A stretch of DNA of 64,000 nt. It comes from JBHIYN01 sp041984235. GTDB taxonomy: Bacteria > Pseudomonadota > Gammaproteobacteria > Ga0077536. The stretch lies in NCBI GenBank assembly GCA_041984235.1, contig JBHIYN010000004.1, positions 310,001 through 374,000 of the forward strand, given 5' to 3'. The position numbers were made by a program, and so were the translations under genes. How positions within the stretch are numbered: the first letter of the stretch is position 1; every line of letters begins with the position of its first letter. Positions 8,507-18,020 of this stretch are shown piece by piece. The notes beneath the pieces were generated by a model, which ran no database searches, was not told the origin of the DNA, and was given only the letters and a program-made list of their open reading frames with translations.

Positions 8507-10918
8507 TTACACCGGCTCGTGGTGCAGGAAGTGCGCGATGTCGACGTTCTCACCGATGATGAGGTCCTCGCGCGCCATGAACTTCGGCCGGATGAACCAC
8601 ACCAGGGTCGGCAGCAGCACCAGCGACAGCACCATGTTGATCAGCATGATGGCGACCAGCAGCATGCCCATGTCGGCCATGAACTTGAGATCCGACAGGA
8701 AGTACCACGGCAGGATGCCAATGAGCATCACCGTCGCGGTGAACATGATGGCCTTGCCGGTGGTGGTCAGCGCTTCGGTCAGGGCCTTGGGCAGGTCATG
8801 CTCCTGCGCGGTGTACTCCTCGCAGATGCGCGACAGCAGGTAGATGCCGTAGTCGATGCCGACGCCGATACCCATCACCGCCACGATCACGGCATTGATG
8901 TCCATGCCGATGCCGAGCAGATGCATGGAAGCGCCCAGCGCGAAGTTGGCGACGTTGACCGGGATCATCAGGATCGCGGCCGCCATCAGCGAGCGGTAGG
9001 CATACCAGGCCATCAGCACGATGGCGCAGTTGAGCAGGCCGAGGATGAACCAGTGGTAGCGTTCCACGACCAGGTTCATGGCCTGCTGCAGCGGGATCAC
9101 GCCGGTGCCCATGCGGACCCGGAACTGCGCATGCTCCTCGCCCACCGCGTCGACCGCGCGCCGCGCGTCGGCCAGCGCGGTATCGACCGTCTCCTGGATG
9201 TTGTCCTTGTACCAGAGCGTGACGGTCGAGTGCTGTACGCTGAAGTCGACCACGTGGCTGAAGTTGATCGGCGAGCTGCCGAACATGGCCGCAAATCCGG
9301 CCGCGTTGATCGCCTCCTCGGTCAGGTCGAGCGGCTGCCACTTCGGGTTGCCGCCCGAGAACAGGCGGTTGGTCTCGGCCATGTAGTCGCTGAAAGACAA
9401 CGTGGCGCGTGGCGGCAGCTCGGAGCCGCCTTCGAGCAGGCGCTGCAACTGGACCGAGGTGGCGACCACCTCCGGGGTACGCGCGACACGGTGGTTCTTG
9501 CGCTCCACCGTGGCCTCGAGCACGATCTCGAGCGTATTCATGCCCGGGAAGTGCGCGTTGATCGCGCGCACCGCGGTGTTGAACTCCGAGTCGTGCCACA
9601 GCAGGTTGCTGCCCTCGACCGGGTTGCCGATCTTGATCTGCGCGTTGAGATAGATGGCCGCGGCCGAAAACAGCACGATGACGAGCGCGGTCCAGTTCGC
9701 GCGGCGGCCGTGGGTGAGGCTGGCGAGGTGCTCCAGGGCTTTCTCTTCGATCAGGTGGATGCCGGCTTCCTTTTCGCTGCCGCCGACGATCTTCTCGATG
9801 TTCTTCGGCACCGGCAGGTAGGACAGCAGGATCGCCGCGAGGAAGATCCCGGTCGGGATGATCCACAGTGCCCAGGCACCGCAGAACAGGGCGTGGTTGA
9901 CCATGGTCTCGATCGGCGCGACCGCGATAAAGGTGATGCCGAAGACGTCGGTGGTGATGCCGAGAATCGACGGCGCCATCATGATGCCCATGGTGATCTC
10001 GGCCGACTTGCGGCGGTCCTTCACTTCCATCAGGACTTCGTAGTAGCGCTCCGCGAACTGCACGCAGTGCGAGAACGAGCGTGCCACCAGCAACAGCGGC
10101 ACGATCATCAGCAGCGGCTCGATCGGGCGGCCGAGCCAGCCGATGAAGCCGAAGCCCCAGATCGCGGCGACCACCGCGCAGGCGATCGGCGTGACCACGC
10201 CGGCCACGTTGCGCATGTACAGGGTGAGCGCGATGACCAGCGCGGCGACGGTGACGCCGAAGATGTAGTAGGTCTGCTTCTGCAGGCGATAGACCCAGCC
10301 GGTCAGGGCCGGCTGGCCGGCAAGGTAGACGTCGTGGTCGGCGTCGCGGGCGTCCTCGACCAGCTTCTGCGCGTAATCGAAGGCGGCGCCATAGTCGATG
10401 GTGTCCTGGAACGAGGCGTTGATCAGGGTCGCCGTCTCGTCGTTGGAGATGAAGAAGGTCTGGGCGTTGGGCGATTTCTCGACCGCGCGCCGGAAGTCGG
10501 CAATCTCCTGTGGCGTCTGCGGTGCACGGTCGGACATCAGCGGACGCATGTCGATGCCTTCGGGGGTGGCCTCGGCGTAGCGCAGCTTCTCGGTCGAGAT
10601 CGAGATGACCTGGTCGTGGTCGACGTAGGGCGCGAGATCGATGTCGCGCGTGAGCTTGTAGACCTTGGCCAGGGTGTCCGCGTTGTAGATGTCGCCGTCC
10701 TTGCGCTTGACCATGATCGACATCGTCAGCGGATTGCCGAAGTTGCGATGGTCGAAGTAGACCTGCACGTACGGGTCGTCCTTGGGCAGCAGGTCGTTGA
10801 ACACCGTGCGGATGTCGACGTGCGGGAAGCCAGCCATGAAGCCCAGCGTGATGAGCAGGAACACGACGCTGACCGCGGCGCGATGGCGCATGATGAACTT
10901 GGCGAGCTTGAATCGCAT
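8507..10918 (-). CDS. RND superfamily (MMPL/COG1033-type) exporter
   Basis: 803 residues with the two-fold RND topology: N-terminal helix, periplasmic loop about 35-210, a six-helix block, then a second helix at FSAAAIYLNAQ, a second large loop and a C-terminal helix block ending LLPTLVWF. The helix with MGIGVGIDYGIYLLSRICEEY carries the G-x-x-x-D-Y motif of MMPL proteins used for proton coupling. Size and single-gene setting fit lipid, sterol or hopanoid exporters rather than AcrB-type pumps. GGAG lies 9 nt before the ATG. It is the last gene of a leftward series beginning with the BVMO, 215 bp after the DMT transporter. Confidence 0.9.
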   Translation of the reverse strand: MRFKLAKFIMRHRAAVSVVFLLITLGFMAGFPHVDIRTVFNDLLPKDDPYVQVYFDHRNFGNPLTMSIMVKRKDGDIYNADTLAKVYKLTRDIDLAPYVDHDQVISISTEKLRYAEATPEGIDMRPLMSDRAPQTPQEIADFRRAVEKSPNAQTFFISNDETATLINASFQDTIDYGAAFDYAQKLVEDARDADHDVYLAGQPALTGWVYRLQKQTYYIFGVTVAALVIALTLYMRNVAGVVTPIACAVVAAIWGFGFIGWLGRPIEPLLMIVPLLLVARSFSHCVQFAERYYEVLMEVKDRRKSAEITMGIMMAPSILGITTDVFGITFIAVAPIETMVNHALFCGAWALWIIPTGIFLAAILLSYLPVPKNIEKIVGGSEKEAGIHLIEEKALEHLASLTHGRRANWTALVIVLFSAAAIYLNAQIKIGNPVEGSNLLWHDSEFNTAVRAINAHFPGMNTLEIVLEATVERKNHRVARTPEVVATSVQLQRLLEGGSELPPRATLSFSDYMAETNRLFSGGNPKWQPLDLTEEAINAAGFAAMFGSSPINFSHVVDFSVQHSTVTLWYKDNIQETVDTALADARRAVDAVGEEHAQFRVRMGTGVIPLQQAMNLVVERYHWFILGLLNCAIVLMAWYAYRSLMAAAILMIPVNVANFALGASMHLLGIGMDINAVIVAVMGIGVGIDYGIYLLSRICEEYTAQEHDLPKALTEALTTTGKAIMFTATVMLIGILPWYFLSDLKFMADMGMLLVAIMLINMVLSLVLLPTLVWFIRPKFMAREDLIIGENVDIAHFLHHEPV

Positions 10919-11133
10919 CGATGAACTCCGTGGTTCGGGGGCAGCCCGCCAGGCGCGCAGCCACATCGCCCGCGCGGTGCGGTGTCGTGGCATTGTCCGG
11001 GTGCCGGAGACGTTCCGGCGGGGGACGGGCAGTCGCGCGTCGTACGCGACCGCGGCGGGATGGGCGCGGAGCTTAAACCATGCGCCGACCTCGATCCAGT
11101 GCGTGCCGGCCGTGCGGCGCCGCAGCGCGTCTC

Positions 11134-12030
11134 TCAGGCGCCGCCCAGCCGCCGCAGGTCGAGCCACTGCATGAGTGCGATGGCGGTCAGCACCACGGCG
11201 CCGCCGGCGGCCTGTGCCGGGCTCAGCAACTCACCGAAGAGCAGCCAGGCCAGGGCAATCGCCGCCACCGGCTGCACGTTGGTGGCCATGCCGGCCTTGA
11301 GCGCGCCGACGCGGCCGATGGCATAGAGGTACATCGGCGTACCCAGGGTCTGCAGCACGCCGACGCCAACCACGCCGGCCCAGCCGACGGTCGAGCGCGG
11401 CAGGCGCACCTCGGCAGCGAACGCGGCGACCGCGAGCAGCACCACCAGGCCGACGGTGCTGAAGTGCAGGGTCGCGACGAACACGTTGGTGGTGCGGAAG
11501 TGCCGTACCACCAGGATGGCATTGAGCGCGGTGGCGAAGGCCGCGACCAGCGCGAAGGCGGTGCCGCGCCAGTCGACCGCACCGACCGAGGCGCCCAGCA
11601 TCAGGGTCATGCCGGCGAACGCGAGGACCAGGGTGGCGAGCTTGGCCGGGCGCACCTGCTCCATGCCGAGCGCCATGACCAGCACCGCGATGATGATCGG
11701 GAAGGTGAAGAACAGCAGTTGCGCGAGCCCGATGGGAATGAACTCGATGGCGCCGATATTGCCGTAGGTCATGGCCGCCATCAGCACGCCGTTGATCAGC
11801 GCCACCCCGGCCAGCGCGCGCGGCAGGCGCCACTCGACCCGCGCCGCGGCGAGCCCGATGGCGACGGCCAGCGCCATGATCACGGAGCGTACGACCGCCA
11901 CCGTGATACCGCTGGCACCATCGTCGTAGGCATAGCGCGAGACCACCGCCGCGGCGCCGAGCACGATGCCCGCGAGCAGGGCGACGGCGAGCGCGGTGTG
12001 CGGGTGCTCCCCGGCCGGTGTGGCTGGCAT
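11134..12030 (-). CDS. EamA/DMT family membrane transporter
   Basis: 298 residues with about ten hydrophobic helices in two repeated five-helix halves, the EamA pattern. The second half has TLGTPMYLYAIGRVGALKAGMATNVQPVAAI, the conserved alanine/proline block of this family. Probably an inner-membrane metabolite exporter. It begins 26 bp after the carotenoid oxygenase stop and is likely in the same transcript, which makes export or uptake of a pathway compound plausible. Confidence 0.88.
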   Translation of the reverse strand: MPATPAGEHPHTALAVALLAGIVLGAAAVVSRYAYDDGASGITVAVVRSVIMALAVAIGLAAARVEWRLPRALAGVALINGVLMAAMTYGNIGAIEFIPIGLAQLLFFTFPIIIAVLVMALGMEQVRPAKLATLVLAFAGMTLMLGASVGAVDWRGTAFALVAAFATALNAILVVRHFRTTNVFVATLHFSTVGLVVLLAVAAFAAEVRLPRSTVGWAGVVGVGVLQTLGTPMYLYAIGRVGALKAGMATNVQPVAAIALAWLLFGELLSPAQAAGGAVVLTAIALMQWLDLRRLGGA

Positions 12031-12056
12031 GCCGGGGGTGCGGCGGCGCGCGGCGC

Positions 12057-13463
12057 TCAGGCCGGCGCCGGCATCCAGTTGCCGTGAAAGCCGAACGGCA
12101 CGCGCGTCTCCAGCGCGGCGACCGCGAGCGGGCCGGCGCCGACGTTCTCGGCGTCGAGCACGAGGAGGTCGCTGCGCCGCTCGGCGCCGCGGTAGACCAC
12201 CGCCAGCAGGTAGCCACAGCCCTCGGCCGCGCCGCGCGGCACGAACACCGGCTCGGAGGTGAAGTCGCCGCGCGGCAGCTCGTAATGCGTCAGCGTGCCG
12301 CGTTCGAAATCGTAATGGGCGATGCGATCGAACATCGCCGCGCGGCCGAAGGTCGACTGCGTGGTCGCGAACCAGCCGTGGCGATAGGGCAGCCCGGCGC
12401 GGCGCTCGTCGAAGCGCGGGTACTCGCTGGCGAGATGGTCGAGCCGCTCGCAGCGGAAGCGCCGCGCGGGATCGCTGCGGTCGATGCGCCAGCGCTCGAG
12501 CCGGGCCACCGCCTGCGACGGGTCCGGCGGTGTGCCGTCGGCGTGCGGGAAGCCGGGCGCGGCGTCGTAGCGCAGCATGTCGGTGACCAGCGTGTCGCCG
12601 TCCTCGTAGGCATTCATGGGATGGAAGACGAGGCAGGCCTCGCCCTCGTACCAGGTGATGTCCTGCGCCTCGCCGTCGCGCGGCATCACGCCGACGAAGG
12701 ACGGCCGCCGCGGCTCCCAGGCCAGTGCCGGCGCGCCGCGCCGCGCGCGTTCGGCCGAGGTGGTGAGCGGGAAGATCGGGAACAGCACGTGCTTCGCGGT
12801 CACCACGAAGTCGTGCACCATGGCCGCGTAGGGCGCTTCGAAGCGCACGCTGCGGGTGAGCGTGCCCGCGCTGTCGGCGACGTGGTAGGCCATCGCCGCG
12901 GAGCCGAGGCCGTCCAGCCCGTAGCCGAAGAAGTGCAGCTCGCCGCTCTCCGCGTCGACCTTGGGGTGCGCCGTCATCGGCCCCTGCAGGCGGCCGTCGA
13001 AATCGTGCGGGCCGAGCGTCTCCAGGGTGTCCGGCGCCAGTGCCACCGGCGGGTTGAATTCCTCCAGCGCCAGCAGTCGCCCGCCGTGCCAGATGACGTT
13101 GGTGTTGGCGACGTTGTAGCGCTCGCCGGCGACCTGCGGGTCGCTCGTCGCCGGGTTGCCGAAGGTGCCGAACAGGGCGCGGCCGGCGGCGCGTTCGCGT
13201 TCGAGCTTGGCGGTACGCACCCAGCGGTTGCGGTAGCTGACCCGGCCGTCGTCGAAACGGAAGGCGTGCACCATGCCGTCGCCGGAGAACATGTGGTAGT
13301 CGTCGCGCGGCGGGTACAGCGGGTTGGGCCCGTTGCGCAACAGCGTACCGTTCAGATCACGCGGCAGCTCGCCCGTGACGACCAGGTCCGGCGCATCGCA
13401 CTCCACGCGCAGCGGTGCGAAGTTACCGCGCAGGAAGCGGTTGTCGGGGAAGGCGTTGGTCAC
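12057..13463 (-). CDS. carotenoid oxygenase family (non-haem Fe(II) cleavage dioxygenase)
   Basis: 468 residues, the usual size for carotenoid/stilbene cleavage oxygenases. All four iron-binding His positions are visible: MTAHPK (about 165), MVHDF (about 216), VFHPMNAYE (about 280) and GFHGNW (about 460, near the C-terminus as expected). Also present: NGPNPLYPP and DGMVHAFRF. These enzymes split a C=C bond of carotenoids, apocarotenoids or lignin stilbenes. The GTG start overlaps the upstream stop (GTGA), so it is coupled to the SMP-30-like gene. No signal peptide; cytoplasmic. Confidence 0.93.
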   Translation of the reverse strand: MTNAFPDNRFLRGNFAPLRVECDAPDLVVTGELPRDLNGTLLRNGPNPLYPPRDDYHMFSGDGMVHAFRFDDGRVSYRNRWVRTAKLERERAAGRALFGTFGNPATSDPQVAGERYNVANTNVIWHGGRLLALEEFNPPVALAPDTLETLGPHDFDGRLQGPMTAHPKVDAESGELHFFGYGLDGLGSAAMAYHVADSAGTLTRSVRFEAPYAAMVHDFVVTAKHVLFPIFPLTTSAERARRGAPALAWEPRRPSFVGVMPRDGEAQDITWYEGEACLVFHPMNAYEDGDTLVTDMLRYDAAPGFPHADGTPPDPSQAVARLERWRIDRSDPARRFRCERLDHLASEYPRFDERRAGLPYRHGWFATTQSTFGRAAMFDRIAHYDFERGTLTHYELPRGDFTSEPVFVPRGAAEGCGYLLAVVYRGAERRSDLLVLDAENVGAGPLAVAALETRVPFGFHGNWMPAPA

Positions 13464-14536
13464 GGCCGCACGCCGTTGCCGCGCGTGGTCACGGCCATGC
13501 GATCGCCGACGAACGATCCCAGGTAGAGCGCGCCGCCGAGCTCGACCGCCACCGTCGCCGCGCCGAACGGCTCGCCGCCGCCTTCGACCACCGTGACGCG
13601 ATGACCGTTGGCCGGATCGATGGCGACGATGGCGTAGCGCAGCGGGCAGTAGGTCAGCGGTGCCTCGTTGCAGGTGAACACCGCGTGCAGGTCTTCGTGG
13701 TGCGAAGCGACCAACAGGCGGCCGTCCGCGCTCCAGCCGGAATTGTCGGGGCCGTCGACCGCGGTCGACCACAGGCGGGTGGCGCTCGCGCGATCGTAGG
13801 CGTAGACGCGGTCGCCGAAGTACTCGTTGACGTACAGCGTGGCGCCGTCGGCGGAGACCTCGATGCCGTTGGGCAGTCCGCCGCCGGTATTCGGCAGCTG
13901 CCGCCAGCCGCCAGCCGCGGACCATTCGAGGACGTAGCCGATGTCGTCACGCCGGCGCTCGGACTCGAACAGGGCCTCCTCGGCGGTGCCCTTGGCCACC
14001 ATGTGGGTCACCGCGAGGCCGCCGCCCGGCAGGTTGACCACGTCGTTCATCCATACCCCCTCGGGCGCCGGCACGCAGCCGCGCCAGGCCAGCGCGAAGC
14101 TGTCCGCATCGTCGCCGTCGATCACGGCGAACAGCTCGACCGCTTCGCGCCCGCCGTGGTTGACCACCGCAACCCGGTCGCTGCCCGTGGCGTGGTGGAT
14201 GCCATGCGGCGAGAACTCGGCGCCGGGCGGCCCGGGGCAGTCGGCTGCGCCGGCGCCGCCGCCGGCGTCCGTGCCGGCCGCCGGCCACAGCACACGGCGG
14301 CTGCCGTCATCGGGCCGGTACAACAGCAGGCGTCCGGTGCGGGCGCCGGTGAGCGCACCGTACTCGCTGACCAGCAAGGCGCGGCCGCCGGCCACGACCT
14401 CGAGATCCTCGGGGCGCTCGAAGCCGCACAGCGGGGTGAAGCCGTTGGCCGGCTCACAGGCATGGTCGGCGGCAGCGACGGTGCCACAGGCAATCGCCAG
14501 CAGCACTGCCACAAGGCGGTCATGGGTTCGGTTCAT
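13460..14536 (-). CDS. exported SMP-30/gluconolactonase/strictosidine-synthase-like beta-propeller protein
   Basis: 358 residues. A signal peptide (MNRTHDRLVAVLLAIACGTVAAA) directs it to the periplasm. The mature part has six-bladed propeller repeats: FERPEDLEVVAGGRALLVSE, FSPHGIHHA, WMNDVVNLPGGGLAVT, and LPNGIEVSADGATLYVNEYF, the last being the hallmark SMP-30/lactonase blade. Members hydrolyse lactones or esters with a divalent metal. Coupling to the BVMO (5 bp between genes) and to the carotenoid oxygenase suggests lactone hydrolysis in the same route, though the enzyme is exported whereas the other two are not. GAGGTGAT precedes the ATG. Confidence 0.82.
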   Translation of the reverse strand: MNRTHDRLVAVLLAIACGTVAAADHACEPANGFTPLCGFERPEDLEVVAGGRALLVSEYGALTGARTGRLLLYRPDDGSRRVLWPAAGTDAGGGAGAADCPGPPGAEFSPHGIHHATGSDRVAVVNHGGREAVELFAVIDGDDADSFALAWRGCVPAPEGVWMNDVVNLPGGGLAVTHMVAKGTAEEALFESERRRDDIGYVLEWSAAGGWRQLPNTGGGLPNGIEVSADGATLYVNEYFGDRVYAYDRASATRLWSTAVDGPDNSGWSADGRLLVASHHEDLHAVFTCNEAPLTYCPLRYAIVAIDPANGHRVTVVEGGGEPFGAATVAVELGGALYLGSFVGDRMAVTTRGNGVRP

Positions 14537-14541
14537 GGGTA

Positions 14542-16149
14542 TCACCTCAGTTCGAATCCTGCGTAGCCATTCTCGGCCACCGCCCGGCATTTGCGCTCGT
14601 AGGTCGGGAAGCCGCCGATGTAGGGCATGAACACGCGTGGCTTGCCGGGAATATTGGCGCCCAGGTACCACGAGTTGCAACTCGGGTAGAGGGTCTGCGC
14701 GGCGACTTCGTTGACGTGTGCCACCCAGGCCTGCTCGGCGTCGCGTGCAGCCTCGATGCAGGTGTAGCCGTGCGCTTGCATGTGCTCGATGCACCCGGAG
14801 ATCCACTCGGCGTGGTGCTCGACCCCGACCACCATGTTGGCCAGCACCGAGGGACTGCCGGGGCCGGTGACGATGAACAGGTTGGGGAAGCCGGCAGTGG
14901 CGAGGCCGAGGTAGGTCTCGGGTCCGGCCCGCCACTTCTCTTTCAGCGTGCCGCCATTGCGGCCGCGGATGTCGATGCGGTCGAGCGCACCGGTCATGGC
15001 GTCGAAGCCGGTGGCGAAGACCACGCTGTCGAGCGCGTAGTCCTGCCGCGCGGTGCGCAGCCCGGTGGCGGTGAAGCCGCTGATCGGGTCCTCGCGTACG
15101 TCGACCAGGGTCACGTTGTCACGGTTGAACATCGCGTAGTAGCCGGTGTCCGAGCACGGCCGCTTGCAGCCAACGAAGTGATCGGGGATCAGCTTCTCGG
15201 CTACCACGGGGTCGTCGACGATGGCGCGGATCTTGTCGGCGATGAACTGCTGCGCGAAGCGGTTCGCCGCCGCGGTGGTCGGCATGTCGCGGAACGCGCC
15301 GAGGAAGGACAGGCCGCCCTTGCGCCACCAGCTCTCCAGCGCCTGCTCGCGTTCCTCCGGCGTGACCTCGAACGCCGACTTGCGGTTCGGCGGGTGATGG
15401 CAGGCGGTGGGCAGGGCGCGCTGGCGCGCGCGGAACGCGCGGTAGCCGGCCTTGATACGTGCCTGCTCGGCCGCGCTGAGCGGGGCGTTCTGCGCCGGCA
15501 CCGACCAGTTGGGCGTGCGCTGGAACAGGTACAGGTGCGCTGCGTCGCGCGCGATCTCGGGCGCGGACTGGATGCCGGAGGAGCCAGTGCCGATGATGCC
15601 GACCCGCTGGCCGCTGAAATCGACGCCGTCGTGCGGCCACTGCCCGGTGTGGTAGGTGCTGCCGCGGAAATCGGCCAGGCCCGGGAAGTCGGGCCGGTTG
15701 GCCGAGGAGAGGCAGCCGGTCGCCATCACGCAGTAGCGCACGTCGAAGACCTCGCCGCGATCGGTGCTGACCCGCCAGCGTGAGCTGTCCTCGTCGAAAT
15801 GCGCGCTGACCACGGGGGTCTCGAAGGTGATGTCGCGGTAGAGATCGAAGCGCGCGGCGACGTGCTCCAGGTAGCGCAGGATCTCCGGCTGGGCCGGGAA
15901 GCGTTCGGTCCATTCCCACTCCTGCTCCAGTTCCTCGGAGAAGCTGTAGGAGTACTCCAGGCTCTCGACGTCGCAGCGCGCCCCCGGGTAGCGATTCCAG
16001 TACCAGGTACCGCCGACGCCGGCGCCGGCCTCCAGCACACGCGCCTGCAGCCCGGCCTCGCGCAGGCGGTGAAGCATGTAGAGGCCGCCGAATCCGGCGC
16101 CGACGACGAGGGCGTCGAGCGTGACGGGGGCTGGCGCGGACGGCGTCAT
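14542..16149 (-). CDS. type I Baeyer-Villiger monooxygenase (flavin-containing)
   Basis: 535 residues. Two Rossmann motifs (VVGAGFGGLYM near residue 16 for FAD; IIGTGSSGIQ near 185 for NADPH) flank the BVMO fingerprint FxGxxxHxxxW, seen as FRGSTYHTGQW around residues 160-170. CHMO/PAMO-type blocks follow, such as GTWYWNRYPGARCD and FATGFDAMTGAL. It inserts oxygen next to a ketone to give an ester or lactone, using NADPH and O2. Start at MTPSAPAP, preceded by GGAG. It is the first gene of the leftward operon, so the following lactonase-like protein may open its product. Confidence 0.94.
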   Translation of the reverse strand: MTPSAPAPVTLDALVVGAGFGGLYMLHRLREAGLQARVLEAGAGVGGTWYWNRYPGARCDVESLEYSYSFSEELEQEWEWTERFPAQPEILRYLEHVAARFDLYRDITFETPVVSAHFDEDSSRWRVSTDRGEVFDVRYCVMATGCLSSANRPDFPGLADFRGSTYHTGQWPHDGVDFSGQRVGIIGTGSSGIQSAPEIARDAAHLYLFQRTPNWSVPAQNAPLSAAEQARIKAGYRAFRARQRALPTACHHPPNRKSAFEVTPEEREQALESWWRKGGLSFLGAFRDMPTTAAANRFAQQFIADKIRAIVDDPVVAEKLIPDHFVGCKRPCSDTGYYAMFNRDNVTLVDVREDPISGFTATGLRTARQDYALDSVVFATGFDAMTGALDRIDIRGRNGGTLKEKWRAGPETYLGLATAGFPNLFIVTGPGSPSVLANMVVGVEHHAEWISGCIEHMQAHGYTCIEAARDAEQAWVAHVNEVAAQTLYPSCNSWYLGANIPGKPRVFMPYIGGFPTYERKCRAVAENGYAGFELR

Positions 16150-16597
16150 GGGCGTTCTCCGGGTACAGGGGCAAGGCAGGACGGCCGGCAGTATAGCGGC
16201 GCGCGCCTGTTGCGCCGCGGAGCCGGGGCATTGCGGGGCGTCCCGGCGGGCAGCTCGCGGCGCGTCCGGCCCGTACGGCCAGGGCCGCACCGTCGCGGTG
16301 CAAAAAACGTCTCATTCACGCAACAGTGCCTCTTGGTGGAACATTTCTGCTGCGGCGCAGAACAAAATCGCTATTAAGCACCTGAGCCAGTTGGAAGCAT
16401 TAATTAATTTAAAAACTCAAATTAATTATTTAACTAGCTGATTGTTAATTCGCCCTACAACCATGGCTTCGACACCACAACGTCGTAGCGAATTGGCCGC
16501 AAACATGGAACGGCGATTGCAGTGCAAGCCCCAACGTCCGCGCTTTAGCGAGCTATCGACGGTTAACAACCAGCACTTCCCAAGGAGCTTCTCACCC
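16150..16597. other. non-coding gap with AT-rich promoter region for the outer-membrane protein
   Basis: The left part is GC-rich leader of the BVMO operon. From about 16310 the composition changes sharply; 16395-16450 is a run of T/A-rich sequence (TTAATTAATTTAAAAAC and similar) unlike the rest of the window. This is the likely promoter and UP-element region for the beta-barrel gene. No sigma-54 GG-N10-GC pair was found. Short open frames here lack ribosome sites and are not supported. Confidence 0.5.
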
Positions 16598-17344
16598 ATG
16601 AACAAACTGACCACTACCGCGGCCGCCGTGGCCCTCGCCGTTGCCAGCACCGCCAACGTCCATGCGGGCGACTGGACGGCCAACGCGTCGTTCTCCAACA
16701 ACTACCTGTGGCGCGGCCTGACCCAGAGCGAGAACGAGCCGGCCATCTCGGGTGGTATCGACTACGCCCACGACTCGGGCTTCTACGTCGGCACCTGGGT
16801 GTCCAACGTGTCCTACGCCACGCCGGACACCTTCTCTTACGAGCACGACATCTACCTCGGCTACGCCGGCGAGTACAACAACATCAGCTACGACATCGGC
16901 TGGCTGTACTACAACTACGACGAGCAGGCTGACTACGACTTCTCCGAGATCTACGGCAGCCTGGGCTACATGGGCTTCAGCGTGACGGCCTACGTCTTCG
17001 TTCACGCCGAGACCGACGAGGACATCGGTGTGCCGGTCATCGGCAAGGACTACGACCTCGACTTCGGCAATGCCTTCTACCTCTCCGGTGACTACGCCTA
17101 CGAGATCAAGGAAGGCCTGGAGCTGGGCCTGCACGTCGGCTACCACGAGGGTGACTTCGTCGACGCGTTCAACTTCCTCAACGGCACCGACGACTACGTC
17201 GACTGGAACGTGTCGCTGTCGAAGGGCGGCTTCTCGTTCATGGTCAGCGGTACCGACCTGTCCGATGCCGACGGCGGCGCGGCCGACCTCTACAACGACA
17301 GCATCAAGTACGTCGTGTCCTACACCATGGACATCGACCTCTGA
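16598..17344 (+). CDS. TIGR02001 (Gcw_chp) family outer-membrane protein
   Basis: 248 residues. A signal peptide ends AAAVALAVASTANVHA, followed by the family opening WTANASFSNNYLWRGLTQSENEPAISGGIDY. The mature chain alternates aromatic and polar residues in short strands, is rich in Tyr, Asp and Gly, and ends in a beta-strand (SYTMDIDL), as expected of a small outer-membrane barrel. The role is unknown; members are abundant proteins possibly handling cations or flavins. AAGGAG sits 10 nt before the ATG. Its own upstream AT-rich region and strong terminator mark a single-gene, highly expressed unit. Confidence 0.88.
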   Translation: MNKLTTTAAAVALAVASTANVHAGDWTANASFSNNYLWRGLTQSENEPAISGGIDYAHDSGFYVGTWVSNVSYATPDTFSYEHDIYLGYAGEYNNISYDIGWLYYNYDEQADYDFSEIYGSLGYMGFSVTAYVFVHAETDEDIGVPVIGKDYDLDFGNAFYLSGDYAYEIKEGLELGLHVGYHEGDFVDAFNFLNGTDDYVDWNVSLSKGGFSFMVSGTDLSDADGGAADLYNDSIKYVVSYTMDIDL

Positions 17345-17388
17345 GATCGCTGTCGCGCCGGGCCTGCCCGGCGCCATCGCTCAGCAGA

Positions 17389-17415
17389 GACCCCGCTTCG
17401 GCGGGGTCTTTTTTT
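17389..17415 (+). terminator. intrinsic terminator of the outer-membrane protein gene
   Basis: Perfect 8-bp stem GACCCCGC / GCGGGGTC closed by a TTCG tetraloop and followed at once by seven T residues. It starts 44 bp after the stop codon. Confidence 0.95.
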
Positions 17416-17541
17416 GCGTGCGCTACGGCCACGGGAGGTGGCGGGACGGTGGCCGCGCAGCCGGCATGAGCGACCGCCTGCGGCGGTCCGGCACGCTCGT
17501 GATGCGCGCGGGTGCTCCGTGTACCGGCGTGGCGCCGCCGG

Positions 17542-17937
17542 TTACTGCTGCTTGAGGCGGCGCAGGCGCTCGTTGCCCGGCTTGAGCTCGCGATCGCGGG
17601 TCAGCAGGTCCCACAGGCTCAGGTCGTCGTCGTCCTCTTCGGCATCGCTCTCCGCCTTGCCGGCATCGGCGGCCGCGACGGTGCTCGCCGGCCCCAGACC
17701 CTCGCGCGCGGCGCTGCACGCGCGCCGTGCCGCGATCACCGCAGCCTCGACCGCGCCTTCGCCCTGAAGCTCGCCGGAGGCCCGCATCGCGGCGACCACG
17801 CCGGCGGCGACTCCGCGGCATTCCGCGCCGACTTCCTCGGCCTGGACGAGGACGGGAAGCAGCACGGCGGCGGCGCCGGAAAGGAGTATGCAGCGGGTCG
17901 ATTTGGTGGCCAATGTAGGGAGCTCCGATGGCGGCAT
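17542..17937 (-). CDS. small exported protein of unknown function
   Basis: 131 residues from MPPSELP. Residues about 12-33 form a signal peptide (ILLSGAAAVLLPVLVQA, cleavage after VQA). The mature part is Ala-rich with two Cys (AECRG and RACSA), a run of acidic residues (ESDAEEDDDD) and a conserved-looking tail WDLLTRDRELKPGNERLRRL. The start is uncertain: Met codons at 17979 and 17955 are also in frame. It lies about 80 bp beyond the end of the TolC-like gene, tail to head with the export operon, but nothing ties it to that operon. Confidence 0.55.
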   Translation of the reverse strand: MPPSELPTLATKSTRCILLSGAAAVLLPVLVQAEEVGAECRGVAAGVVAAMRASGELQGEGAVEAAVIAARRACSAAREGLGPASTVAAADAGKAESDAEEDDDDLSLWDLLTRDRELKPGNERLRRLKQQ

Positions 17938-18020
17938 GGGCGAGACGCGTATCATCCTACGGCAGCCGCCAAATGGCAAAAATCGCGACCCTTCGACAAG
18001 CCCCGCCAGAGTCCCCGGCG

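Noticed and set aside
8519..10924. 801-codon open frame on the + strand opposite the RND exporter
   Set aside because: Antisense shadow caused by high GC at third positions. Its translation is full of Asp/Arg/His/Gln runs with no domain, while the minus-strand frame has a complete RND protein with membrane helices and a ribosome site.
16442..16597. 52-codon N-terminal extension of the TIGR02001 protein
   Set aside because: It would bury the signal peptide. AAGGAG lies before the internal ATG at 16598.
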